Shown: positions 44,156 through 55,909, counted from the first letter of the stretch. The stretch is 64,000 bases of DNA from Crotalaria pallida (GCA_037953625.1 CM075650.1:123549706-123613705); one strand, 5' to 3'. Made by a program: numbers and translations. Notes: generated by a model from the letters alone, not told the origin.

Positions 44156-46463
44156 TCAATCCTCTACGTCGGATAACACAACCGACCTCGGATCAAAATC
44201 TTCTTCCATTCTCTCGGCCAGAGGATCAGGAAGATTCTCCTCAGGCTGGTCAAGATCAACTTCGGCCCTATCTCTCCCATAATCCACCATCTTGCCATCC
44301 TCTACCCCATAGGCGGCACTAGCCCCAACCACCTTAATTCGGAGACCAGGGTTCAAGTGCAGAACCTGCTCCACCGCACTGGCGAAGATTTTGTTTCCAG
44401 CTTTCTCAAACTGGAAATCAGCTTCCTGTGCCGCCACTTTGTGCTTAAGTGCTTGGGCAGCCCTCCTTTTCAGCAGGGTCCTAACTTTCTCCACCTCGGC
44501 AAACCCCTCCTGCCGACCAGCCTCCCTAACCTCAACCTTCATCTGAGCCATGGCCTCCTCATTCTGCTTTTGGAGCTCCACGATATGTTGCCGATGTTTT
44601 TCTTCCAGCTCCGCCAGCTTCTCTTCGGCTGCTTTCTTCCTCTGTCTTAGATCCTCCACCTCCGCCGCAGCCTCCAACCGAGCTTTCTTCTGAGCGGGTG
44701 ATATACCCTCTGCCACATCGTCAGCAACCTCGGATAGAACACTAAACATGGTACAGGCCCTTTTCATCTGAATAGCAAAGCCTTCGGCCTTCTTCTTCCA
44801 CTCAGCCCCCGACATCTTCAGAATTGCCTCTCTAATTGAGGGACTGACGATGACTACTGGAGGTCGGGAAGAACCTTCAGATCCCCGGCCCTGAGCAGGC
44901 GAGCTCGGCGCGACAACCATCTCTACGCCCGAGCTAGCCGCCGGTTGAGGAGCTTGCGCAAGGATAACGGCAGGCGGAGTAGGTTGAAGAGGACCAGAGC
45001 CTGTCGAGGTCGTATCAGCAGTGACCTCGGCGACGACGGCAACAGCAGCAGGGGATGTGGAAGCCTTCTTTTTGCGCGCTTCCAAGGCAGCCCTCATCGC
45101 TTTAGAAGACATGTTGGCCCAATATTTCTCTGCAAAACACAAAGAAAAGAAGCAAAGAAATCAGCAAAAAACAAAAAGAATAAATTACAAAAAAAAAAAA
45201 GGAAAGTGAAAAGCTATCTACCAATGTTTGTTAAGACTTCTCGGACTGGGCACGTCATGAACACTCCTATATCAAGCTGAGACTTGCGAGCTCGATACTC
45301 AGTTTGAAAGTGGAAGGCTGTAACAGCCTCGTCGGCATCCAAGGTCGTCCCTGACCACCGTTGAGGTGCCTCCGAATGTCGGATGAAAAACTCTTGTGTC
45401 CATTCTAAGGGAAATTCGGTTTCGTTTCTCCCATAAACCAGGGGCGACCAGAACCCACATGTTGGTACTTAAAGAAGCGCGGTTTGAATTGTTTCCATGA
45501 TTCAGAGAACATCCCAAAAAGCCCGTAACGACCTCGAGCCTTGGTCGATACCCAAAGCCAACCTGAGACACCCTCCTTGTTACTAACGAACGGATTGTAC
45601 ACCCACAGGAAGAGCCAAGCTGTGCAAACCAGGTTTCTAGCGATACAATATCTCTGAAAGGCTCGGAGAAAAGACCAAGTATTGGGATGGAGCTGAGAGG
45701 GAGCCAGGCCGAGTTCGTTCAATACCCTAATCTCTATGTCGGTGAAAGGCAAGCTCACCCCTAAATTTTGAATAAGGTCGGCGTAGAAGAAGAAAGAGCT
45801 ATTGTCAATCCAAGAACAAATCCTGTCATTGGCTGAGCAGGGTAGAATTTTGTAGTTATCACCAGCATCCCCCGAGCTGGAAAGCACGACCTCACGCACT
45901 GCCATGAGCTGGTCATCTGAAACTAAGCTGGATTGAACTACCTTGGGCTCCACGTCAACCCAAGTGTATAATTCGGCATCAAAGGGAGCAGGGTACAGTT
46001 CAGGTCGGACAATGCACCTCCGAGGAGCCATAGTACCTGCGGAAGGACAGGGGATCTCGAAGTTAGTTCTCCGGGTCGCGAAAAATAAACCACCCGAAAA
46101 CCCCCTCGAGGTAGTCCCGAGGGGCGAGCATCTCCCCTCTTCCACAGGTACCCCCCGTTCAAACAGTTTCTCCCTTTCCATCCTCTCGTAATCGGCACGC
46201 TCTCTGCCATCTACAAAGTCAGCCCAAGCATACTCCTTAATCCATTTTCGTTTCTCTTCGGAGTTCCGAGGGTAGACAACTTCGACGGGGTCAATCTCCA
46301 GAACCCGTCGCTCGTACTTCCGCCCAAAATCCCTCCTGCACCGCAGCATCTCATCCACCTCCGTGGACGAGCAGGAGGAAGAAGAGGAACCGTCCTCTTC
46401 CTCACTACTGCTTGACGAAAGAAGAACCATCCCAGCCCATTTCCTAAGCCATTCATTACTCAT
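44156..46463 (-). pseudogene. Spliced antisense gene of the Tat-type element (two exons, one frameshift)
   Basis: Exon 1 is 46463-45222 and exon 2 is 45129-44156, separated by a 92-nt intron with a G|GTAGAT donor and a T-rich tract ending TTTGCAG|AG. The phases match (1 to 1) and the joined product would be about 738 residues. Exon 1 starts MSNEWLRKWAG with an acidic Ser-rich stretch. It then resembles the putative gypsy-type transposon / plant-mobile-type proteins found in other Tat elements (VSLPFTDIEIRVLNELG, LHPNTWSFLRAFQ, TAWLFLWVY). Exon 2 has an Ala/Thr/Pro-rich linker and a long coiled coil (about 44420-44680, KKAAEEKLAELEEK). One base is missing near 45408, where the open frame hits TAG while the homologous reading (EWTQEFFIRHS) resumes one frame away. 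Role unknown. Confidence 0.7.
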
Positions 46464-47403
46464 ATTGAACCCAGTTTATATCTAGAACCCACTGTGAATA
46501 AACCCACAAAACAGCGAAATTAAAACCCCCAAATGAAATCCTGAAATCCTAACCCTACCCCTTGAGGAAAAACCAAAATATAGGATCAAAATCAGAAACT
46601 ATACACAAAAACCAGAAAGGGAAACCTATGAAGGCACCAAAACAGCAATTATTTCAAAAGAGGAAGAGACGAAGTAAGTACCTTGCAGAGTGCAGAAACG
46701 AATCAAATGCAGAAGTAACCCGCAAGCAGCAGAAGACACGCCCCTCCGTACAGAAAAGGAAGAAATACAAGGGATCAAGCAAAGTCTAGAAGTAGCAAAG
46801 AAGAAACGAAATATAGGAGGAACCTTTGAGTATAGTGAGAGATCTGCAGAAGTGAAAAAAAGAAGGGGAACCTTGTCTAGTCGAAGAAGATAATGGTAAA
46901 TGAGAGACAAATGAAGAGACGGGGACGGCGGAGGAGGAAAAAAGGACACTCTGGGTAAAACTGAAAAGAAGCGGTTTTCCCTCCAGTTTTGAATAATGGG
47001 CCTGGCCCACATAAAACCCTATTCAAGGCCTAACCCCTAGGATCGAGGCACGTGGAGCACGGCCACAAGATTCGAGGATCTCGAATAACATCACAATGAT
47101 AGTGACACTTCGAAAACAGAGCTTTCTGACACGTGTCAGGCACCACATCGGTACTAGATAAATGGGCAGCTGTCAAGTGTACTCTGACGATTAAGGGGGA
47201 GACAGCTGGAACCAGTCCTTCCACTTGACCAGATGGCCAAGTCCTGAAACCCTCCGGAACTTCGGAGCAAGCCCCAAAGAGCCTTGACCGAGCTGGGGGG
47301 CTTATGTGGTAAAATCAACCGTAAAATGATGGACTTCGGGAAGATATCTAAACCACGACCTCGGAGCAAGCCTCAAAAAGCCTTGACCGAGCTGGGGGGC
47401 TTA
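46464..47403. other. 5' region of the antisense gene
   Basis: No coding sequence was recognised. It presumably holds the antisense promoter and leader. The end nearest the right LTR has two imperfect copies of a segment with CGGAGCAAGCC.CAAA.AGCCTTGACCGAGCTGGGGGGC (about 47262-47300 and 47361-47400); the second is the polypurine tract region before the LTR. Confidence 0.6.
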
Positions 47404-47957
47404 TGTGGTGGACCTGGCTAGGCCGAGCTCCCCATAAACCCCGCTAAAAGCTCAAGGACCTAACAAGGGACCCACTGAACGCTTGGCCGAGCTCAGGGCT
47501 CAACGGCCGAACAAGCGCCAGATACGGGCCGACCTCATGCCTCTGATCAGGTCCGATCTCCGTACGTCTTCCCAGGTCCGACATCACCCCAAAGATTCCG
47601 ACACCAAGGACATGATGACGTCCCCCAGCCTTATCCGCAAGGACAGCTCACCCCATCCTTATCCGCAAGGACAGCGCACCGCTCCTAGCTCATTACAGGC
47701 TGGCCCTACTTGGGCCCCAAGTTGGCCCATTAGGGCAACCAGCTCCCCCCTATAAGTAGCTCAATACTACATGGGGCAAAGGTACGTCCTCTTACCCTAA
47801 TCGCCACCCTCACACACCAGTGATTAGGGTATCTCTTTGGCTTCCCCTTTTGGCCACTAGAGGACTCCCAACAAACATCACACATAAACCCTAGGCAGAG
47901 TCTCCTCTAAGGTAGATTCCCCCTCCTTAGAGGCTCTCCTCGCCCTAGGACATCACA
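47404..47957 (+). repeat. Right LTR of the Tat-type element (554 bp)
   Basis: Starts TGTGGTGGACCTGG and ends ACATCACA, nearly identical to the left LTR apart from one fewer 27-bp internal unit and a few substitutions. Confidence 0.92.
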
Positions 47958-47962
47958 ATGTT

Positions 47963-49431
47963 AAGACACTGCTTAACTATACTGCAATAATACGAGTAAT
48001 TTATCGGTATCGGATACGAGTATAAATTTGTGGTACATTAATAAACCTGAATACATCTTAAATTATCGCGAAATCTCTGATCGGGAGATGTTTTTTAAAA
48101 AATTGGAATACAAGTAGAATATTATAAATTTAAAATTATTAAATAAATATAAATAAAAAAATATCACAAATAAATAATATTGACATTGACATAGGATAAA
48201 ATGTACTCATATAAGAAGTTAATGTTCAAAATCTACTCAGAATAAGGACAAAATATTGTTTATATAAGTTAAATTTAAGATCATGGTGTGAATGTAGGAA
48301 AAATAAGAGAGAAAATATCAAAGTTTTCGGACAAATATGACATTTCGAAAGGATGCATATTCGAAGTGTAGTCAAAAATACCTAAAACGTGTATCCGATA
48401 CGACGGTATGTATACCCAACTTAAAATAAAGATAATAATAAATTGGTACATATCACGTACCTAAGAATACCGTACCTATACCGATATCCAATATGTATCG
48501 AATATGGATGTTAGAATATTTTACTATCTACATCCTTATATATAAGACCATTTAAAGACTTTTATTTTGCCCTTATTTATAAGACCATATATCAATTTTC
48601 AATGACAATAATTACTTCTTTCCACGAACACCCTTATTTACTTAACACTTATTATATTTCCAATACTATTAATAGAGGTAATTTTGAAAATACATATCAA
48701 ATCTTTATATTTTCAATACAATTAACTAAATTAACCAACTTTCTTAATAGACGTGAAATCTACCAAGGGAGTCTTATATATAGGGATGGAGGGAGTATTA
48801 AATATTATTTATATTTATTTGAAAACCAAAACTTAAAAGGGTATAGTGGAAAAGAAACATGATTATTATATTGAAAATCTAAGTAATGATTACATTTGTT
48901 TAAGACGTATTTTATTTGAAATAGGAAAGATAATTAGGAACGATGGGAGTACACCTAATACTAGTATATCATATATCCCAATTCCAAACGGATTTCTATG
49001 AGGTGTGTGCGTTTATTGCTATATAATAACGTGTGTGCATGTGCTATATAAAGAATATGGAAGAGGATATAGTTTTTAGTTTTTTACGAAAAAGAACAAT
49101 ATTTTGTTTTAATTTTGTACATGCATTAAGAGTATATTATTTTCTTCTTATAATTTTATTATTCCCAAAAGCAATCCACACAAGTTGTTCATAGAGATCT
49201 ATTTAATTCTAATGTAAAGTTGATGAGAAGTGATTGTTGTATATCCTGGAGGGCATCAACTATTAGAGATCTTTTACACCAAGTGATCCACTTGTGGTGG
49301 CAAATATTCTTAAGCCCAGTGCACCAGTCAATTTTAATATGATAAGTCATTTTTACTTTTTGAGATGTCCTAGATGGTCGATATCCGCTAAGACTAGAGA
49401 AAGGCCTAAGGGGAGGCCACAATCTAGGGTT
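47963..49431. other. AT-rich intergenic region
   Basis: Continues the host sequence interrupted by the Tat-type element, so its start would originally have been the distal PAP promoter. It includes a MITE (48530-48797). At 48000-48480 there are scattered GATACGA / GTATCCGATA words in both orientations. No gene is seen. Confidence 0.6.
48530..48797. mobile_element. Stowaway-like MITE, relative of 33206-33480
   Basis: Ends TATATATAAGACCATTT and GTCTTATATATAGGGATGGAGGGAGTA. The interior shares AATTACTTCTTTCCACGAACACCC and CAATACAATTAACTAAATTA-type words with the copy in PAP intron 2. Confidence 0.7.
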
Positions 49432-49787
49432 ACTGTAGGATTTGCAGGTTCTCCAAGTATCCAGTAGGGATATCTAGGGTTGCCCTAATCATAGAGTGTG
49501 TGGGTGTGCGATTAGGGTTAAAAAACGTACCTGAGCCCCTAGTAGCACGGTACTACTTATAGGGGTGGTTGTTTGTCCTAGGGGCCAATGGATGCCCATT
49601 AGGGCTAGCCTGGATATGAGATGTATTAGGATAAGAACGTTTAGTCACCTTATCCTTATCTTGTACTGGTAGGTCGTGAGGGATGTCCTTGGACGAGATA
49701 AAGGCCCTTCTCGGTCTGTTCCTAGTATTCTGGTCGGACCTTGGGGATTGGTCTCGGCCAGGTTTCAGGGGACGTATTGTTAGAATT
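49432..49787 (-). repeat. Fragment of a Tat-like LTR, minus strand
   Basis: The reverse complement has the order seen in the LTR at 39682: CGGCCGAG-like and AGGTCCGACC words, CCTATAAGTAGT, a GGTACGTTTTTTAACCCTAATCGC stretch, then TGATTAGGG. It is a diverged relative and not a direct copy. It is cut on its right by the copia LTR at 49788. Confidence 0.6.
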
Positions 49788-51432
49788 GGCAGCAATCACC
49801 CAAGAGGGGAGGGGGGTGAATTGGGTGTTTATAAAAACATTGGAAAACGATCGATTCAATGCGTTCTTAAAAATATTAAAGAGATTTTACACAGCGGAAG
49901 ACTTAAAGAACGATTGAAAACGTTTTAAGTGCAAGCGAAACAATATATTTATATTAATATTAGAAAAGCTACTACTCGCGAGATAGAAGAGATTAACAAC
50001 ACTAAAACGCCGATCTCACGCTAGTTACTTTAAAACAATAAAAATAGTTTTTACGTCGCTGAAAATAATCTTATCGCAAAAATAAAACTTGCAACGAAAT
50101 AGTAGAGATAAGGGATAGAAAATTGTGCATCGTAGTTTTTATACTGGTTCAGTCTTTCCAGTGAAAGGCCTACGTCCAGTCCCCAAGTGACCCGCTTGAG
50201 CTTTTCTTCACTAAACACAACAAGGACAACCAACCCCAAATACAAGCAAGAGCGCCCCGCACGCTACTAGGAACCTCCGTTTGCTAGGGACCTCAAAACA
50301 AACAACTAGAAAGACCCTTCCTAGATTTTCCCAGGATAGCCTAACTACTAGGTGCCCCACCGTTCGTCTAGACACTACCCAAAACACAAGGGTTTCTCAC
50401 CCTATGAACGCGACACACGTTCAACCTAGGGATAACACTCCCTAATCGCTAAGGGTAACACTTCCCTTATAGATAAAGGTTTACAAATGAGAATTTGGTG
50501 CAACTACCAATAATGCTATCTAGAATAGAGCGGATACAACAATATAGATCCTATAACAACTCTTAGTTCTAAGGCACACTCAATTTTTTGTTCCTTTTTA
50601 GAAATGGGTGAAGAAGATGAAGATGATGAAGAATTCTCCAAGAAAGTTTTTCAAAAATATGTTTCAATGAAGTGTGTAGGAGAAGAGTTTTTCAAAAATG
50701 TAGAAGAAGGGTTTTTAACCAGAAACGTGATCAATCAATTAAGGAAAGAAATCATTTTGTGAATCAAATTGATTTCAGCATGTTTTTCAAAATTTGAAAA
50801 TGAGTAATCGATTAATTGGGTATGGGTAATTGATTACCTGCTCTCTGGTTTTGATTTTTAAAAGATTCAGCATCCGTAATCGATTACTTTGGTCTGGGTA
50901 ATCGATTACAGACTCACTGAATTGATAAAAATGTTGCAACATAAAAAATAATCGATTATTATCTTCAAGCAATCGATTACTTATACTCAGGTGACCAACC
51001 CAAGGTAGTAATCCATTACAGGAAGCTAAGTAATCCATTACTTACTCTCAGGTTACACAATTTGCATAAGGTAATCGATTATTCCAAAGGCCTAATCGAT
51101 TACTTTAGAATAAATATAGATTTTCATAAAAGGTTGTAACCAGAGGTTTTCGCAAATGATTTTCTAAAAAAAATTTCGAGGAGCTAAGTTATAAAAATAC
51201 TTCTTCTAGTTTTCAACATGAAAAACATCATCATCTCTTAGCAATATTAAAAATTGAACTTGAGTGCCTTAGACTAATTGTTGTTTTACAAAATATACTA
51301 AACCCTTAATGGTTAAATTCTACAAGCACGCACAACCGCTTTGACATCATCCATGTACCTGTAAACACATTATATGATTATGTTCATGTTGTCATCATCA
51401 AAACATCATCATGGGGAACATGGTTCTCAACA
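49788..51432 (-). repeat. SIRE-like copia LTR, minus strand (1.65 kb)
   Basis: Plus-strand borders are TGTTAGAATTGGC at 49788 and CTCAACA at 51432. In element orientation it starts TGTTGAGAACC and ends TTCTAACA, preceded by the tract AAAAAGGGGGAG. The region 50800-51110 contains about ten copies of the palindrome GTAATCGATTAC or one-base variants. Its layout parallels the plus-strand copia LTR at 59372. A matching second LTR was not found, so this is one end of a broken element. Confidence 0.75.
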
Positions 51433-51866
51433 CTCCCCCTTTTTGATGATGACAAACACTTCTTGCAAAAGAAGGTTAGTACATAGACATAATAGCAAAA
51501 TGATAAGATAAGCATTAACATGCTTTAAGCTCAATGCTCAAAGTTCATAAGCTCCCCCTGAATTTATGATACGCCTTTGCTAAGCTCTCTCCCCCTGAGA
51601 CCTGTAACCTGTCCTGTTTTGCAAATACACTTTTTCTCTCCCTTTTTGACAACATCAAAAAGGGTGGCACAAACTCTTAATCATCAAATGACACCACATG
51701 ACAAAAACAAAATAATATAACCAAATAACCATTGTCATGAGAATCATTTCCATAAGAAACATAAATATCCAGAGATATACCAAAATATTGCAAAAACAGA
51801 ACCAGAAACAATTAAACAGTTATGAAACTAAGGGGTTAAGATGCAAAAGCATAAAAATATCATTGT
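51433..51866. other. Copia polypurine tract and 3' internal sequence (minus)
   Basis: CTCCCCCTTTTTGATGATGAC is the complement of the polypurine tract. The words CTCCCCCTGA recur (51555, 51590), as in other SIRE-like 3' regions with repeated GGGGGAG. No gene is seen. Confidence 0.6.
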
Positions 51867-52814
51867 TCAAGAAATAGAGAGATGAGATCCCACAAGCCAG
51901 ATGCCACGGTTGAAAGGTTCCCTATGTTGGTGTCGTAGATCATAGATATCTTGCCTCATTGTTTCCATGCTCATGTTCAGTTTGGTGGTTTTCAGTTTCA
52001 TATTTCTGTCGATCGAGCGTCGAACTTTGTTGGCAGTTTCTGTCATGTGATAAAGCACATACCATCCCCAATTGATGGGTTTGTTGTGAAACCAAGGCCA
52101 AAGTATGATGTAGTCGGTGTCCATGACTCTGAAGTAATTGCCCTGACGAGGGATCAGGCATCTGTTCAAAATGAAGTGCAACAGGTGGTACTCAAATCTC
52201 AAATTCCCCGAAGTCATTGCCTTTCCAGTCAGAATGTTTGGATCGATAAACTCGTCCTTAGCATTTTTCTTGTCGTACTCATCACCCCACAGATTATCGG
52301 GACCAGTTCCAGTGAAGAATACGCCATCCAAAGGGAGGTGAGTGAGGTTTGTCCAAATATCCATAGGGATTTTATTCTTCCTGCCCTTTACTTCATATGT
52401 GAGGATTTTCTCGTCCGCATCCCATTTCAGATTTGTATAGAACACACGAACGAGATCCTCGTAGGAATCTTCGCCAATGGTACTAAACTCGAAGAGTTCC
52501 TTTTCTTTTAACAGAACAACTGCTGGAAGATTACACTCTTCATTATCAAATGTATTAGCATCAAGGAACCTGGGCGAAATCACAGAACAAGCAGCAAAAT
52601 ATTTTTCATAATCAACAATTTGCTCAACTGAAGTGAACCATCTGTTATACTTCTCAAGAGTGGCAGGTTGATGAACAGGAGGTGGAGGTGCTGAAGGACC
52701 TGCTCCATCTCGATTCTGGGGAGACTATCTCTGACTATGGACTATAGGGGGTGAGGGCTCATCATCCTCATATTCAACAATTTGAGCTCTCTTTCTTGGC
52801 CTTCTACTTGACAT
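51867..52814 (-). pseudogene. Putative plant transposon protein (Transposase_32-like), one internal stop
   Basis: The frame opens at the ATG at 52814 (MSSRRPRKRAQ), has a TAG at 52725-52727 about 30 codons in, and then stays open to 51867, 315 codons in all. A short Pro-rich linker leads into a domain with ISPRFLDANTF, LVRVFYTNLKWD, NKIPMDIWTNLTHLP and HFILNRCLIPR. These are the hallmarks of the putative plant transposon protein family common in legume and other plant repeats; its biochemical role is unknown. It lies in the same orientation as the adjacent copia LTR and just before its polypurine tract. A methionine at 52583 would allow a shorter 238-residue product. Confidence 0.65.
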
Positions 52815-53699
52815 GATCACAAAATCCAGACACAACCAATATGAACCAGATGCCAAATAACTAGATAACCAGATAGCATTGACACAACCTTGAACAAAAT
52901 ACTCAGCCCAGATAAATCAAATCGATCAGAACTAATCACAGATCTCCAAAGCAATGTGATTTTAAGAGCCAACAACAACTTAGGGATGTACACTACTATG
53001 TTCAGATCATCAACATTTCATCATCAAATTTAGTAGCATAAACATCATACCATGAATGAGTAGTATTGTGGCTAGAGAGAAGAAGACACTTTGGACCAAC
53101 CTGAACCGAAGAGAACCAATACCAACACTGCTGAACCAGAAGAAAAACTGAACCGAACCAACTGAACCGAAGCACTGAACCCGTCTTAAACCAATCTCTG
53201 GACTAGAATCTTCAAAGAACCAATGAACCAGAGATGAGAGAACCAATGAACCAGTGAATCCTTGAGAACCACGAGTTGGACCAATGGTGAACCGGTTGAG
53301 TCTAAGATTTGAGGAATGGTGGTAGTGTTGAAGGTTTTGGTTGAAGAGAGGTTGGGTATGGTGGAGAAGTGGTGGTTATGATGGTTGAGAGGTTGAGGTG
53401 TGAATGGGTATGGAGAAAGAGAGAGAGGGATGATTTTGAGAAGGGAGAAGGAAAGTGATGAAGGTTTATGGGTGTAATGTGGTGTTTGAAGGTTGAATGG
53501 TGATGAGAGTAGAAGCTTTATGTGGGTTGCTATGGAGTTTTTTGGTGGTTTGAGGGAGAAGAAGAGGTTGAAGAAGAATGAGAAAAGGAGAGGAACGTGT
53601 TTTTGAGAGAGGGAGATGAGAGAAAGTGACTGCTAGGTTAGGTCACAAAAGATTCCCACTTGGTCAAATTGGGTCAAGGCCCATCTACACGATTTTCCT
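52815..53699. other. Non-coding region upstream of the transposon-protein gene
   Basis: Contains a dense run of GAACC / GGTTC words (53085-53300, for example CTGAACCGAAC and CCAATGAACCAG) and then a GT/GA-rich stretch (53310-53640). The open frame across the repeats on the minus strand is low-complexity and is not called as a gene. Confidence 0.55.
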
Positions 53700-53719
53700 T
53701 TTATTTTTCATATCTGATA

Positions 53720-54020
53720 CAGGGTAATCGATTACTTGCAGACTGGTAATTGATTACTCGTCCTCTGATGACTGTATGATGCAACTTTGAATAAGCTGGT
53801 AATCGATTACTTGCTGACCTATAATCGATTACTGGTCCTCTGGTGACTGAGAGGTGCAACTGAGATAACAGATTACTTTGAAGCTTGTAACCGATTACTT
53901 TGTCTCTGAGGTATATGTGATGCAACTGCGATAATTGATTACACTGATGGCCTGTAATCGATTACTTGTTCTCTGCTAAGCTGACTTGATGTTGCATTCA
54001 GTAGGTAATCGATTACTTCT
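53720..54020. repeat. Cluster of GTAATCGATTAC palindromes
   Basis: About nine copies, exact or with one or two changes, spaced roughly 20-50 bp, interspersed with CTCTG and GCAACT words. The pattern is the same as at 50800-51110, but the flanking sequence differs, so it belongs to a different LTR or LTR fragment. Confidence 0.8.
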
Positions 54021-54343
54021 GCCCAAAACTTTAGATTTCCTCTTTTTCTGACTAATCCAAGCTCCCTTGCATGCCATGTCTGATTCTTTGATTCTAGGGA
54101 ATGGAATGCATTTAGCGTGTGGGTAACTTACCTGTTGAACACTGTTTCCTGCAAAACAAAGTGTTCTGGATATCTCCAACGCTCAAGTTAGTAAATTTTT
54201 CAATATAAAACACTGAGAGCAATTGAAGGAATTAAAATTAATCATATGTTAACATAAGGTAATACTCAAAGTCATACAAGCTTTATATAACTATGAATTA
54301 TAATAAGTTCATACATAGTATGAATTTAAATGCTAACTTAATC

Positions 54344-54582
54344 AACTTAAGTATGCACTAAATATCATAGATCCACTTATTGGCTTCCTCTGGTTTGTAT
54401 CCTCCTTAAAACCTTGGAGGGTTGCAACTCCGAAATTCCGAAAGAGTCTTAGCCTCCGAATTTCGCGCATTGCACTGATGTGGCTGACTTTCCTGATGCT
54501 GCTGGTGCTGCTGCATGTTCTCCAGAACAGCAGTGATCCGATCCAACATCTCATTTGTATGAATCCGGTTTCTAGTTGCCAT
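54344..54582 (-). pseudogene. Gypsy-type gag, N-terminal fragment
   Basis: The minus-strand ATG at 54582 (MATRNRIHTNEMLDR) is followed by a Gln/His-rich stretch and then CNPPRF-stop-GGYKPEEANKW. This corresponds to the start of the retrotrans_gag region of the elements at 11115 and 17202 (LPEFGGGYNPDEARRW). It has an in-frame TAA and ends where other repeats begin. The primer site at 54725-54737 (TGGTATCAGAGCA on the minus strand) lies just upstream. Confidence 0.65.
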
Positions 54583-54724
54583 AGCAGACCTGCACTATGG
54601 ACTTTGGGTTACTAAAGGTCTTTCAGAATAAGACACACGCTATTTATCTTACCCTTAACCATGTTCAACTACATTGAATAGCATGCTAAGCCTACTTAAC
54701 TTGGGCTAAGAGGAACATGACCAT

Positions 54725-54737
54725 TGCTCTGATACCA
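54725..54737 (-). other. Primer binding site (tRNA-iMet type), minus strand
   Basis: TGGTATCAGAGCA is read on the minus strand, four bases inside the LTR end at 54742. It fixes the orientation of the element. Confidence 0.8.
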
Positions 54738-55428
54738 CCAATGTTGTGACACCCTTCTTTCTTATATTGAAAATAGTGAATATTTCCAAAATACTTTATG
54801 GAATTTATCAATAGAAATATCTCGTAAAATTTTTTTCGTTTTATTTAATCAATATTTTTCGAAAACACTTGGACTTGTATTTAAACATTAAACCTTATCG
54901 TTTGAGAATATATTGAATTCGGCGCAATAACTTTATATCATATCAAGTCGTAGTAATTCCTCAAGACAACATTTTATTTACTATAGATAAAAATCATAAC
55001 CATTTAATATTACAAACTTATTGTTGTCTTGCGAGGTTGGATATTATTAAATTGTAACAATTGTCGAATTCATCTTTAATCAAAATCAGAGTGCACGGAA
55101 TAAAATAGTACTTAAGGATCATTTGTGATAATAAACATCATATATATATATATATATATATACAATAAATTAAAAGATCCCAAGTACACCTCATAGTCAT
55201 CAAAAGTAAAGTACAAGTCCAGAGTACTATGTCCATAAGCTGAAAATATAAAAAATTGTACAAAATAAATGACCTCAGCTCTCAAACACTCCAAAAGTAT
55301 GTACAGTATATCACAACTCAAAAATAAATGTCCAAGAGCAGGTCAAACTGGTCCTCCAAGCATCCAACTAGGTCCACTGCAGCTACACATCAGGTCCAAG
55401 ATCCGTACTACCTATACTATGCCTATAC

Positions 55429-55909
55429 CTAGGAACCACTCGGTCCTCCACGAGGCCTAGTAGCCGGCTCGACTGGTACCTCCTCCTCGCTCTCCCCCTC
55501 CTCGGGGCCCTCCTCTATCTCGTCTGATGGGGTAGATGCCCTACCACTAGGCCTAGGATCTGCAGCAGGTGCAGTCCTATCAGTACCTGTCGGACCAGGT
55601 GAGGGAACATCATCATCAGTGAAAACTATAGAAGCAGAGGGGTGATAACGATTGGCTGTCCGGAAACAAACTATGAAACCTACGTACTGGTCGAGCTGGT
55701 GGTGGTCCTCTATAAGTATAGAACGGGGGTACGTGCATAGTATAAATAATAGGGATCCTAAACCTACGAGGTCGCACACGAGCAAGGGGGTTAGGGTGAT
55801 AGAGAGTAATCTCCACCTCACCCTCGAAAGTAGCTCGGTGCTCCTCGAATGTCCATATACCACTAGGGATGGGTCTGATCTCGACGCAAGCTAGGTATCT
55901 GGCCATCAC
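55429..55909 (-). other. Open segment inside the LTR, two overlapping frames
   Basis: On the minus strand one frame (55909-55616) reads MMARYLACVEIRPIPSG and on; an overlapping frame (55863-55429) ends in an acidic tail (EEGPEEGESEEEVPVE). If the frames are joined by one shift, a protein-like sequence of about 150 residues with a Pro/Asp/Glu-rich end appears. No family is recognised. It may be an LTR-encoded or captured reading frame or chance openness in GC-rich sequence. Confidence 0.3.

Larger units (their letters stand above)
39682..47957 (+). mobile_element. Tat-type gypsy retrotransposon lacking RT and integrase, with antisense gene
   Basis: Complete insertion of 8.28 kb flanked by the perfect 5-bp duplication ATGTT (39677-39681 and 47958-47962). 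LTRs are 581 and 554 bp (TGTGGTGG...CATCACA). The primer site TGGCGCCGTCTGTGGG follows the left LTR and a GGGGGGCTTA tract precedes the right. The internal region holds a gag-protease frame in sense, then about 1.1 kb without pol, then a two-exon gene in antisense. An antisense ORF downstream of pol is a known feature of several Tat-lineage elements; here the intervening reverse transcriptase, RNase H and integrase are gone. Near-identical LTRs and the perfect duplication indicate a recent insertion. It lies directly upstream of the PAP promoter in opposite orientation. Confidence 0.88.

Noticed and set aside
51867..52583. Possibility that the 238-codon frame is a host gene
   Set aside because: Family resemblance to putative plant transposon proteins, adjacency to a copia polypurine tract and an upstream in-frame continuation with a stop all favour repeat origin.
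53010..53246. Minus-strand frame rich in FGSV/FF
   Set aside because: Produced by a GAACC/GGTTC simple-repeat stretch.
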